Part shown: piece by piece, positions 36,714-47,629 of the stretch
Layout: the number at the start of each line of letters is the position of its first letter
How positions within the stretch are numbered: the stretch's first letter is position 1
Source of the DNA: Phyllostachys edulis
Lineage: Eukaryota; Streptophyta; Magnoliopsida; Poales; Poaceae
Assembly (NCBI GenBank): GCA_036346405.1
Contig: CM070563.1
Coordinates: 26,349,600 to 26,413,599, forward strand
DNA length: 64,000 nt
Reading direction: 5' to 3'
The notes under the pieces: model-generated
Told to the model about the DNA's origin: nothing
Seen by the model: only the letters and a program-made list of their open reading frames with translations
The model's database searches: none
Program-made: the position numbers and the translations under genes

Positions 36714-37510
36714 AAAATGTTCTAAATCTTCTCTAGGGCTTGGAGTATGTCATCCCTCAGATCCTCGAACTTCTCAATCCCAAAACTGAACCTAATCAAG
36801 TTGTCCTTGATCCCGTTCTTGCCTTCTCCTCGTCACTTCGACCCCTGATAAAAACACAAACCCATGCGTATAAGTGAACATTTCCATGACCAAAAACTCC
36901 AAGCTATCTGTAATTTGTTGGTTAGTGTAATCAAACATCACTTACCAGAAGGACATGACCGCCGGCTGCTGCACTAGGCTCTCACATCCGCCGAGGGACG
37001 TCGCAACGAACGGTATCTCCAGCGCGTCGATGAACTCCATGACACCGTGTAGATCTGACGCCACCTCGAAGCTCAGAACGCCGGCGAAGCCGGTCATCTG
37101 GCTCTTGGCGATGAGGTGCCACGGGCTGCTCTTGAGTCCAGGGTAGTACACTCTCAATCTTTGGATGGTTCTCGAGTAGGCGTGCCATGCGCAACGTCGT
37201 GCGGTTCTGCGTCTCGACGCGCAGGGCCATGGTCTTGAGGCCGCGTATGATCATGTAGGCAGCATTCTGCAAAGTTGCAAAATAAATCAGTCATACAGGC
37301 GAAACTAAAAGAGCAAGTTCATACGAAGATTAACATCAGTAAACGTTAACGTCGAGATATCTATACACATACCGGACTGATTGCGCCGCCGAGGTCATGA
37401 TGCCACGCGCGAATTCTCGAGATGAGCGCCTCCGAGCCACTGACACATCCTGCGATAACCTAGAAGAAACAAATGTTAGGAATAATCAAGTCATATTTAA
37501 GGCCTTGTAA

Positions 37511-37783
37511 GGCTGGTCCTAATACTCCACCTTGGCAAGCTTTTAAGGCTGTCATATAGGCAAAAGTTTAATGTGGTACTGTAATTAAGAAAGAGAGAGA
37601 GCAGACTGATATCTTATTTAGATACCACTCATACATAGTATCCTAGGTAGAAATACTAGTAAATACTCTATATCAAAGGCCTAGGATACCACACTCTAGG
37701 ATACTATGCATTGGGAAGGTGGTATCTAAATGCTTTTCATGCAATAAGAAACTGTAGTAAGAAACCACCCATTGGGACCAGCC
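37511..37783. mobile_element. Tourist-like MITE inside the copia 5' LTR
   Basis: Inverted ends GGCTGGTCC (37511) and GGACCAGCC (to 37783), flanked by TAA (37508-37510 and 37784-37786). The 3' LTR of the same copia element has the uninterrupted site (CTCGTAATCGG near 39074), which proves insertion after the element's integration. Length is 273 bp. Confidence 0.88.
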
Positions 37784-37987
37784 TAATCGGTTCGTATTAG
37801 GTGAGGCGAGCGAGAAAATAAAAGAACAGAGAGAAAATGAGGTTCCATTACGCCTTACAAAACTAGCGTGTGTTGATCATAAGTTCAATAGTTTTTTTCT
37901 GTGTGTGTGTCTCCCCCGTGTAGTGTGTGTTCACTGGTAAATCGCGTGTGTTTTTCTTGGCTTTGTTCCGACAATTGATATCAGAGC

Positions 37988-38887
37988 TTGACTTTTGATC
38001 CGTGTATGCCTAAGAACATGTCACACTCTCTGGGAAGTGGTGTCACCGGTGACGAGGCGATATCAAGCCGCACCATCATTACCAGCGGTGGTCCGTCAGG
38101 GGTACAGGGAAGAGAAAGCAGCGTCTCTCTTCAGTACCCTATGCTGAGCAAAAGTAACTACGGTGCGTGGGAAATCAAGATAAAGGTGTTCATGAAGCCC
38201 AAGGTGTTTGGGAAGCTATGGTGGCCAACGACGTTGATGAGCGCCAATATCAGAGGGACCTTGCGGCCATCTTCCAAGTAGTCCCGGAGGAGACCCTCCT
38301 ACTCGCTGAAAAAGAGACAGTGAAAGCTGCATGGGACACGCTTAAGACGATGTATGTCAGCACCGACCGCATCAAGGAGATGCGCGTGCAGACCCTTAAG
38401 AGCGAGTTCGAGGGTTTGCACATGAAAGAAACGGAGTCAGTGGATGATTTCGCCATGAGATTGACGACTCTCGTCAACCAGATTCGCGGTCTTGATGACA
38501 AGATGGAGGAGAGCTACATCGTGAAGAAGCTTCTTCGCGCCGTCTCATGCAAGTACCTGTAGATTGTCTCAACCATTGAGCAATTTGGTGATTTGGAGAT
38601 AATGATAGTGGAAGAAGCGATCGACCGTCTTAAGACGTATGAAGAGTGTCTACGCAGTATGAGTGACGACAACAACGACGACGAACATCTTCTCCTAACG
38701 TGCGCTGAGTGGGAGGCGCAATCGGCGAAGAAAAGAGATAGCGAGCCCGACAGCTCTAACGGCAATGGTGGCCGAAGCCGCGGGAATCGTAAATTTGATA
38801 AGGTTAAAGTAGAATGCTACAACTGCAACAACTATGAGCATTTGCTTCCGAATACCGCAAGAAGAAGGAGGAATGGGCGCATCTCAT
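37988..38887 (+). pseudogene. Copia gag of the non-autonomous element
   Basis: After a leader, the conserved gag opening is SKSNYGAWEIKIKVFM (about 38148-38195). A frame change near 38200 leads into EAMVANDVDERQY...LLLAEKETVKAAWDTLKTMY, typical of the retrotransposon gag (UBN2/DUF4219) fold, and LLRAVSCKYL ends in a stop at about 38562. A CCHC-like knuckle near the end (CYNCNNYEHLLPN) lacks its last cysteine. No protease, integrase or RT follows, so mobility needed another element's enzymes. Confidence 0.8.
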
Positions 38888-40672
38888 GAAGGCGGATGTC
38901 GACGACGAATCAGCACTGCTATGAAGCCATCTTGATTAGGGGGAGATTGTTAGGAATAACCAAGTTGTGAGTTAGTGCGTGCGTTAGTGAGTTGGTGAGT
39001 TAGTGTGTGCATGAATTAGTTGGGTTGTTAGCATGTGCGTGAGTTTAGGGGATCAAGGCCAATTTAAGGTCTCGTAATCGGTTTATATTAGGTGAGGCGA
39101 GCGAGAAAATAATAGAACAGAGAGAAAACGAGGCGCCGTTACGCCTCACAAAACTTGCGTTTGTTGATCATAAGTTCATAGTTTTTTTCTGTGTGTACGT
39201 CTCTCCCATGTAGTGCGTGTCCACGGGTAAATCGTGTGTGTTTTTCCTGGATTTGTTCCGACAACAAAGACAAGTGTTTATGAGCATTGGTAGTGATCTC
39301 TGGAAAGAAGCAAAGTGTATGCATGTAAAATGGCAGTAACACTCACGTCGTGGTCGCCGGCCATGTACTTGGTGGCGGAGTGCAGGACGATGTCGGCGCC
39401 GTGGGTGAGCGGCTTCTGGTTGATGGGCGCGGCGAGCGTGCTGTCGATGCACACCAGAGCCCCTTCCGGTGGAATTAACAGCTCGGCGACCAGCCTGATG
39501 TCGATGCACTTGAGCAGGGGGTTCGTCAGAGAGTCCGCGTAGAAGAGCGTCACCTGCATGCGTAGTCAAGCATCATGTCAGAAATCACAAACATTTATAG
39601 GCATGCATGTATCGGTAGTACAGCATCATGATCATGTTAGGGAACCTACGTCTCCCTGGTCAAGAACGGCATTCAGCGTCTCGACATCGTTCAGATCAAC
39701 GAACGTCGACTGCAATAAAGCACAGATGTCGTTAGATTGATTGCAATAAAGCACAGATGCCTAGTGGGCAAGCTTATGTACGCACTAATCCACTTACCCT
39801 GATGCCCATCTTGGAGAGCCTGTCGCGAATGAAGGCGCGAGCCTCGCTGTAGCACTCGGTCGTCGCGACGACGTGCCCGCCCGGCTGCACCAGCGCGAGC
39901 AGCGTCGCGACGATGGCGTTCATCCCGGAGGACGTCACCAGGGTCGACTCGGCTCTCTCCAGCGCACTGCAAATTGAACCAAATCGACCAAAACGTAAGC
40001 AATTAAGCGTCTATCAGGCTACATTCTAAGGTTAATTTTGAGACGTAATGCAAATTAACCTGATCTTGTCTTCGAGGACCTTGACGGTGGGGTTGCCGTA
40101 CCGGCCGTACTCGAAGCTGTGGCGCCGCCTGCCTTCCTTGAAGGCGATGAGGTCGGCCGAGCTCCTGAACCAGTGCGTCGTGCCGCTCACGATCGGCGTC
40201 GCGATCGAGTTCGTGTCCGCCATGCCGCTCCCGAGCTTCTCCCCGGCGTGGACCGCCAGGGTCTCGTCGGAGGCACGTCTCGGCGCCGGCGCAGCGAGGC
40301 CGTCACCCTGCAAGACGGACACCAGGTGCTCGGGAGGCTCAGCACCGGCCGTGCCGAAGCTGACGAACGCGCCGTTGTGCTCGGCACCGAACAAATCGAC
40401 GACGTTTCCCTCGACGCCCGCAAGGGGGTCATCATCTCGGAGCGCCCCCGGACACAAGACGGCGGCGGTAGCGGCGCGCTCCGACTTGGGAGAACGCGGG
40501 AGCGAAGCCATTAGTGGCAGCAATTAATGGAGTGATTAAGAGAATTGCAACACGGATTAAAGCAAGTGATTAATCTCTGATCGACGAGCTAATTGGTTGC
40601 CTATAGCTAATTAAGCTCTCAAGGAGAGGTGTGTTTCTTGTTTGTGTGCTTCCCATCTGTGCAAGATTGTGC

Positions 40673-40682
40673 GTATATATAC
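40673..40682 (-). promoter_or_regulatory. Candidate TATA box of CGS-like gene
   Basis: GTATATATAC lies 162 bp upstream of the start codon on the minus strand. With the usual 25-30 bp spacing, the transcript would have a 5' leader of about 130 nt. A second TATA-like run lies further upstream at about 40758-40767. No coding sequence lies between. Confidence 0.45.
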
Positions 40683-42093
40683 ACACAGGCAGTACGCGCT
40701 CATACGTGTACAGGAGCCATCCAGGACCACGATAGCTAATATACAGCGGCGAACATAGTATATATACCTAAAAAAGGAAATAAGATGATACAGTAATAGC
40801 AATAGTAATTAAAAAACCGGATTACAAATGGCAAAAGCAAATTACTCAAAGAAACAACCATGGTCCACGACCATTAAGGAATAAAGTCGTGGATAAGTCG
40901 ATAAGGTGAAATCAAGCAAGAATGTAGTACAAGCACAATAGCTTAAAATCTCAAATACATTGTTCCGGCTAACAAATTTGTAGTCAAATAACAACTTTCA
41001 ATCAAGGATAGCATTCCCATGGCTCGCAGTCATCAGACTGCTGATGTTGAGATGGATCCCCATGATCTGCAATGTCCATGTCTTCTCCAACATTTGCATC
41101 ATCATTATCTTTGTCAATTTCTTCATTAGTGACTCCATCTTCATCATTATTTTTGTAATATCTTGTTTAATTAAAAAGGCTAGAAAAGAGAAAAAGAGAA
41201 AAAGAGGAGGGGATGGAGTGGACCGGGTTAGGCCCAACTGAATCTGAGATGGACTCGGCGAGGGGGGCCATGTGCGCTGTATATAAGGGAGGAGAGGGGG
41301 CTGCCAACCCTAACCCTAGCCGCACCACCCGTGCCCTAGTCCTAGCCCTAGCCACCACCCCCTACCGTAGCCCCTACTGCATGCCCTACCGATGCTGCCT
41401 TAGCGCATCGTGCCCTGCTGCCGCCAACCGCTGTCTTGCCGCCGCGCCTGGCAGTTGCTTGCTGCTGTTTGCAGAGGAGAAGGTGGAAGGGATAGCAAGG
41501 AAGAAAGGGAGGAGAAGGAGAAGAGGAAGAAGTAAAACTAGGGTTTCGCGATCCAATCTCATTCGCCATCCGATTTCAAGGGGTAACGATTTGGAAATCA
41601 TCGCTATGTTATTAGATTGTTGTTTATTCAAAGATTAGGATAGATCAATAGCAGAAATTATTAATTTGGTGATGTCTTATTTCGATTAATTGTGCTGCTG
41701 AGCCTTGCGTATAAAAAACACCGTTCCACATGGTCGTGTTTGTACTTTGTACACCGTGCAGGGGCATTTCTCCGTGAGCTTCTCATGCGTGAGAGTCGCA
41801 AGCGTGTAGCAATTCGATCCGTAACATTAAGATGTACCGAATGATTAACTATGCGCGAGGTATAAATAATTAACTGCAGTGCGCCAGTGTGATTAGGAAC
41901 TGATCCACGTGAGTAATTTAATCGAGGCAAGAGGGATCTAGGAAATGAGGGAAACTCAAGTTTATTGTGACTTGAGTGTTGCTTCTTTGTTAATTGCTTC
42001 TTAGTTTTCGATAATCGCGGAGCTTCTTTCTTCAGCTAGCGAGCAGTGCATATCAGCATGTGTACGTACGAACTCTGATGCTTCGCGGGATAA
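40683..42093. other. Region upstream of CGS with a promoter-like tract
   Basis: No gene I can support. A minus-strand acidic stretch (about 41004-41160, NNDED...EEIDKDNDD, ending at a stop) has coding-like composition but no family I recognise. At 41280-41286 TATATAA is followed by AACCCTAACCCTAG, a telo-box-like 5' leader motif known from plant translation genes. The ORF 41213-41638 after it is Ala/Cys/Arg-rich and may be compositional. 41640-42093 holds nothing recognisable. Confidence 0.35.
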
Positions 42094-42801
42094 TTAAGTG
42101 TTGATATTATAATTCGTATGTAATCCGAATTTTTTAATATGAAAGTATCTGGAACATATCATATTAGTGGATTAGTTTTCTACTTAGACTCTAAGTCATT
42201 TTATCTACTTTATATACCTCTTGTAAGCCGTATAGGGAGAGAGACGTCTTATTGTAATCCTCTGCGTTTTGTAAACACTCTTCGTATAGTTATCATCGTC
42301 GGTTGATGCTTGTGGTTTTTTCTCACAAAGGTTTTTTATGTAAAAATTTGTATCTTTATTTTTAACAAGTGATGTCAGAGTATAAAAGATTAGGGTTTGA
42401 GAGAGAAAAAATATCAGATCCAATCCGACCCTACCATCTCGCGCAGCCGTCTTCGTCTCCCCTGCGTATCGTCCCAGGCGCATCGCTCCTGAGAGCAGAC
42501 AAAAAAAGAAAAAGCATCACCAGGTCCCAAGAAGAATCAACCCGTGTTGCGCGCTCCGTTCTCCAGCAGCAGGTCCCAAGAAATTCTTCTTTTCTTTAAT
42601 CTATCACCGAACAGGCTTCCTGAAAGAAGAATCACCGCAAGCCTCCTGTTTCAATTCACGTCGAGGATCAAGTTTTGGAGATTTTTTTGCTACGTCCTTT
42701 CGAAGAACTTTGATTTGAGTACACGGAAGGTGTACCAAAGAGGTTATGGTTTTTGCTAGGTATACACAGATCAGTACCAGTAATTTCAGGATTTATTTCT
42801 C

Positions 42802-43730
42802 ATGACGACTTTGAAGTATGAGGGCTCTGCTATATTTTCGTTGTGGCAAGTCAAGATGAGGGATGTGCTAGAACAGATGAATTTGGATGATGCGTTGGAA
42901 GGATTTGAGAAATAACCTATCACATGGACCGCAGATGAGAAGTGTAAAGACCGAAAGGCTTTATCTCAGATTCACATTTATCTATTAAATAATATTTTGT
43001 AGTAGGTTTTAAAGGAGAAGACAACTACTGCATTATGGCTGAAGTTGGAACACATTTGCATGACAAAAGATCTCACCAGCAAGATGCATCTCAAGCAGAA
43101 GTTGTACTCTTACAAATTACAAGAGGGGGGGGGGTCAGTGCTTGATTATCTTTCGGTGTTTAAGGAGATCGTTGCCGACCTAGAGTCGATGGAGGTAAAA
43201 TGTGATAATGAGAATTTGTGTCTTATTCTTTTGTGCTCCCTGCCTAGTTCTTTTTTAAATTTCAGAGATACCATATTATATAGTAGAGATACTCTCACTC
43301 TTAATGAAATTTATGAAGCTTTGCATGCTAAGGAGAAGATGAAACAAATGACACCTTCTGAAAATTCAAGTTTGCAAAGAGAAGGCTTGTTTGTTTGTGA
43401 CAGGCAAAAGCAGAAGAACTCAAACAATGGATCTCAAGTCAAAAGTTCGAATGGCTACAAGAACTGATCAAAATCCAGAGGCAAGTACAAGTCGTAAAAA
43501 TATTGCAAGAAAAGTGGACACGACGTCTCTAAATGCTGGAAGCTGCAGAATAAAGAAAAGAGAACTGGCTGTTATAAGCCAAAAGGTAAACCAGATGATG
43601 AAGGTAAACCCTCCCTTGTTGCTGATGATAGTTCTGATGGAGAAGTTCTTGTTGCCTTTGCTGGATGTGCTAAGACCAATGATGGATGGATTGTTGATTC
43701 CGCCTGTACCTTTCATATGTGTCCTAATAA
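42802..43730 (+). pseudogene. Copia gag and protease start, Tork-like
   Basis: ATG at 42802, with MTTLKYEGSAIFSLWQVKM and later LKQKLYSYKLQEGGGS and LLCSLPSSFLNFRD, the typical gag (UBN2) layout. Stops interrupt near 42914 and 43002. A stop at 43465-43467 precedes a damaged zinc knuckle (KYCKKSGHDVSKCW, first cysteine missing). The protease active site reads GWIVDSACTFHMC (about 43688-43724), the DSA form common in Tork relatives. The CACTA insertion interrupts 2-3 codons further on. Confidence 0.85.
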
Positions 43731-45299
43731 CACTACAACACAAAAGCCCTGTAGAGACGCATATTTTATAGGTTAAAGACGTTTTCAATCATCTCTATAG
43801 CATCGTAAAGTCGTTTTTGTTAAATGTCTCTAGAGCGTCTCCCCACGTACCGTATCAAAGATCGTAGAGACGTATTGTTAAGCGTGTCTACAATAATATG
43901 AGTCGTTTAGATTGCGTCTCTACAAGCTTGGAGACGCTTCTATATATGCATTTCCATATCGTCTCTACTCTCCCTAGTAACACTTTATTACGTGCCAAGA
44001 AATATAGATACACATTCATAGACGTATTTAGATTGAGTTAGAGACGTCCATTTTTATTTTGTTCAGTAGAATTATTTTATCGCTAAACAACAATGATTCA
44101 GAGGGTATAGTATCACATATTTTCATAAGAAGTTTCAGATCTTAGATAAAGCCATTTCAAATGTAGAATTACATTGTCGATATATTAAAAAAAACTAGAA
44201 GACAAAAACATAGACATTCTGTTATGGAGTGAATCGAGTTAACAACTTAATCTATCATCCATATACAAAGGTGCAAAAACACCGAAAAAAATTCCTACAA
44301 ATCCTACAACTGAACAGAGCCTAGTACCTGTTCAGTGATAAACTTGTTTATTATGTCTATTCGTGTCTCAAAAAGAAATCATGCAAGCATGACATAAGAA
44401 GGGTTGCATTTATTGAAAACAGAGGAAATACACAATACGAAATTAATAGCACAGGAACCGCAAGGATAAGCATAAGAAATAGTCTCTTCAATTTAAGTTG
44501 GCAGAAATAGTGTGTTTATTAAGGTTAAGTCCTTCGCTAACTCAAAACAAAACGAAAAACCTGTGAGCTAAGCAGGAATAACTGGAGATGTTCATACTAT
44601 TACAACTCCAAGATGGAAGTCTCTAAATTCATTCAAATGTTTAGGCTCTAGAGTTTTCATTTTCTAGTACACTGATCCTGTGCTAATACTGGAACTTACT
44701 TTGAAAGAAGAAACCCATAATTAAGCTCTACGCACACTTAATCCAGTTCCCTGCACAGGAAAAGGCAATCATTTTTGCCGCACCAATCCAGATTGAGATC
44801 AAGGAAAGGAAGTTGATTAAATTATTGAACCACTAAAACCATAAGTTCAATGACTAACAAAAAACATGGTGAATAAGCACAATATAGAAAAGGTTCCATC
44901 TTTGATGGCCAACAAATGCAATCATATAACTAGCACTAGAGATAGGTAATTCTGAATGTAAATGTGTACTTACATCTGGTTTAGTGTTAACCACAATACC
45001 AAGAACTGTATCTTCTACATAAGGTATATACTACCAGAAAACAACAAACATCACATGAATAGGCAGCTACTGAAACAGAAAGCAAGGAGAGTGAACAAAG
45101 CACTATGCGCAATCTCGCACTCTATAGTTAAGCATATACAAAGAAAAAGGTTTAGAGCTTTTCAAACAGATTAATTGTGCTTAGAAGAGCTGAAGAGAAG
45201 TCAATGTGTTGAAGCAATGAAAACTTGAAACATCATTCAAAACATGGTACGTGAATTATTACCCCCTACAAATGCAAAAATATAACCTTTGATTGATAT

Positions 45300-45375
45300 A
45301 GTCATTCGAGTGATGCTCGCTCAATTTCGTGTACTCGTCTTTCTGGGCAACATATATGGATTCAGTTAGACCTAG

Positions 45376-45417
<42 letters not shown>

Positions 45418-46996
45418 CATGATGCTAATCAACAGATCTGCAACTGCACTACAAATGTAAAAGAATCACACTGAGAACCTTGAATTGAACTACTCTAAGT
45501 TAATACATTTATAGGACATCCAATCAAACCAAACCAAAACACCACTATGTCCAAAATACAATAATAGGAAGCAAAAAAAAAAGATTATGCAATACAAGGT
45601 ACCTTCAATGTCCAAATCCCCACAACTGACAGACAGCAACTCTTTAGCAAGTTCTTTTGTCTTGTCATATGCTACTGCCAGAACTCTTAGATACTACCAT
45701 TTCAGTTTGACAAGAACCAGATCTCATGCTTCATTGAAGGATTGGCAAAAGGCTACAATTTGAAATTAGGATATATACAGAATGCTTACTTGTAGAAGGC
45801 CACCTTCTTCTATAGGAGGCAAGCTAGCAAGAGAGGGCTTTATTAGAAGTCTATCAAGAATTGTTGTTACCATTTGTTCTAGCACTCACTGAAAAGCAAA
45901 GTACAATACTCTTACTTTTTAAAATTGATTAATCATGATTACACAAAGGACACTGCTTAATAAAGCATACCTGCACAAGAATTGACATGACCTCATTTGG
46001 AGAAGGAAAGACATACATTATTGTAGTTGTCTCTTTCTTCACAGTATCTGAAACAGCAGAAGGATAATCAGATTACTATAAATAAAAAACATCAAAGTGT
46101 AACTTATAAACACTAATTGTCAAAAGTATACTTATAAATACCTACAATTAATGTACCAAGAAAAAGTATGTCAAACCAAGTCAACCCTTGAATAATACTA
46201 CATGCCTGTTTGGCCTTGTGCTTACTCTTAGAATTATCAGGAAAACAAGCATAGCCAAGACCAAACAACCATCTTATTTTTAGCCTGAACTCATAAGCCT
46301 AAGCTCCTTTTCACAAAAAAAGTTAAAGTTTGGAAGTCAATGGGAGGTTTACTTGTGAGGCTGATAAGCTTGCAGAGGCTTATAAGTTTTATCCGAACAG
46401 CTTTAAGTCATATTCATATATAATCTAATCAGCAAACTGCTTGAGCTTGTAAGCCATAAGCTTGGTAAACTGGTTTATAAGATAAGGAAAGCTGAGCCTA
46501 GGCTACACTAAATAGGACCAAACACAATCCTTCCTCATTTTTTGGTATTTTTAGAAATGTAAACTGAAGGATTTCAAAACCAGTGATTGTTCTAATAGTC
46601 CTAAACCAGTAGACCTCCATTAGTCCATAGCGATGGTACCAAAAAGGTTTGTCACATTTAATCAGCCAATCTGAGCATGAAAAATAGTACCATGTCGATT
46701 GCACAGAATACACAACTGTGACAAGATTTTAGCACATTCTGCCATAGTAGACAACTCTCACCTTTGTGATGCAGCATCAAACCGAGCTAACAATCTATTC
46801 TCCAATTCTGAACATATGATGAGAAGTTATAACCAGATTGCAACAGAATAGCTACAAAAAAGCTAAAAGGTAGAAAACTGACCATTACAATATTCTTGAA
46901 GATTTGCAACAGCAACTTCCAATCCACGGCTTGCATTAGTAGAACCTACAGCTGATGTTACACCATGTCTACCAACATCCTCCTCGGCAAATGATC
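45300..46996 (-). pseudogene. SEC10: Captured exocyst subunit SEC10 gene fragment
   Basis: SEC10 is a subunit of the exocyst, which tethers secretory vesicles to the plasma membrane. Exons read on the minus strand: 46996-46883 (STNASRGLEVAVANLQEYCN), 46807 to about 46716 (ELENRLLARFDAASQR, LSTMAECAKILSQ), 46047-45971 (TIMYVFPSPNEVMSILVQ), 45888-45790 (LIKPSLASLPPIEEGG), 45693-45603 (YLRVLAVAYDKTKELAKE) and 45371 to about 45300 (LTESIYVAQKDEY). Introns keep GT/AG borders and codon phase, so genomic DNA was captured, not cDNA. A stretch expected between the second and third exons is missing. Two TGA codons stand where CGA arginine is expected (SQR|ELST and the start of the 45888 exon). The N-terminal and C-terminal thirds of the protein are absent. 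Recognition is from memory of the plant family. Confidence 0.85.
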
Positions 46997-47349
46997 CTAC
47001 ATTATCAAAACATGCAAATCTTTTAACATCATGTTAGGTATAAACAAGGCATAAACATGTCGGGTGCAAAAACAAAAGGTAACACAACTATTTGAAGCTT
47101 GAAAGAGTTTTGCTTAGATTGCTAAGTGCCACACCCTTTCTAAATAACACATAGTTGTAAAGACCATCTATACTGCTAAAAATATATAATTTGAAGAATG
47201 TGTATACAGTTGCATCCGTGTTGGACTTTTTGACTGCACCTCATTTAGATTCATACAAGTGATGCTCAATAGAAGTAGGAGAACATTTTCATGGCAGCTG
47301 AAGTCATTTTAGCAAAGAAGCAACAAGTCGTTAAGTAACATCTACTAAC

Positions 47350-47613
47350 CTGCAAACTATACTGACCAGCAGGCGTAATGTAACTTATTTCCCCCATAGA
47401 ACTAGGAGGAAGGCCAACATGGTGTTGCATCAGTGTATTCTCAACTACGGTCTGCAAGATAGTAAGACAACATAAAGATGCATATAGAAGTAAACAACAG
47501 ACATCCACAGATTGTAGGACATGAATGCAAGATAGTAAATTATAAAAAGGAAAATTAGATGTCTTGCTAACTCACAGCATATAGATCTCCACCAGTGATG
47601 GCATCTCCAACAT
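47350..47613 (-). pseudogene. VHA-A: Captured V-ATPase catalytic subunit A fragment, two exons
   Basis: Subunit A is the ATP-hydrolysing subunit of the vacuolar proton pump. Two minus-strand exons: 47613-47576 (VGDAITGGDLYA) and 47451-47350 (ENTLMQHHVGLPP, ISYITPAGQYSLQ), with AG acceptors, GT donors and a 124-bp intron. Codon phase is kept across the splice and no stop is present. These residues lie in the N-terminal half of the subunit, before the nucleotide-binding P-loop, which is not captured. It lies upstream of the SEC10 piece on the same strand, so a single CACTA transcript could join both. Confidence 0.85.
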
Positions 47614-47629
47614 CTGAAACAAATGACCA

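Larger units (their letters stand above)
37474..39263 (+). mobile_element. Gag-only non-autonomous copia element in intron 4 of CGS
   Basis: Seen: the 5' LTR is 37474-37973 and the 3' LTR 38948-39263, both running TGTTAGGAATAA...TTCCGACA, with ACAAA duplicated at 37469-37473 and 39264-39268. A primer-binding site resembling the initiator-Met tRNA complement (GATATCAGAGCTTG) follows the 5' LTR, and GGGGGAGAT precedes the 3' LTR. Internal length is under 1 kb and encodes only gag. The 5' LTR is longer because it contains a MITE. Without element and duplication, intron 4 would be about 92 bp. Confidence 0.92.
36722..40511 (-). pseudogene. CGS: Cystathionine gamma-synthase-like gene, seven exons, apparently disrupted
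   Basis: CGS joins O-phosphohomoserine and cysteine into cystathionine in plastids, the entry to methionine synthesis; it is a PLP enzyme. Exons on the minus strand: 40511-40060, 39966-39798, 39709-39650, 39553-39347, 37459-37373, 37266-36946 and 36844-36722, all with GT/AG borders. Visible family motifs are LAVHAGEKLG, FEYGRYGNPT, TSSGMNA, VCIDSTLAAPINQ, the PLP lysine in HSATKYMAG, GGAISPNAAY, and SLGGCESLVQQPAVMSFW near the end. The ATG at 40509-40511 is the first in frame; the 90-residue leader is less clearly a transit peptide than in known CGS. The frame breaks in exon 6 (before YYPGL, near 37147, 2 nt short) and in exon 7 (near 36809, 1 nt short). A copia element fills intron 4 and a gypsy nest follows the stop. 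Sequencing error is the alternative to true frameshifts. Confidence 0.85.

Noticed and set aside
37974..37990. Possible tRNA-related sequence (GATATCAGAGC)
   Set aside because: It is the primer-binding site of a copia element, complementary to a tRNA end; no cloverleaf is present.
41300..41320. Telomere-like CCCTAACCCTAG
   Set aside because: Only two units occur, next to a TATA box; better read as a telo-box-type leader motif than an interstitial telomere.
46200..46530. MITE-like block between TGTTTGGCC and GGACCAAACA inside the CACTA element
   Set aside because: The ends are roughly inverted, but I could not find a clear duplication or a precise terminus, so it is not listed as a feature.
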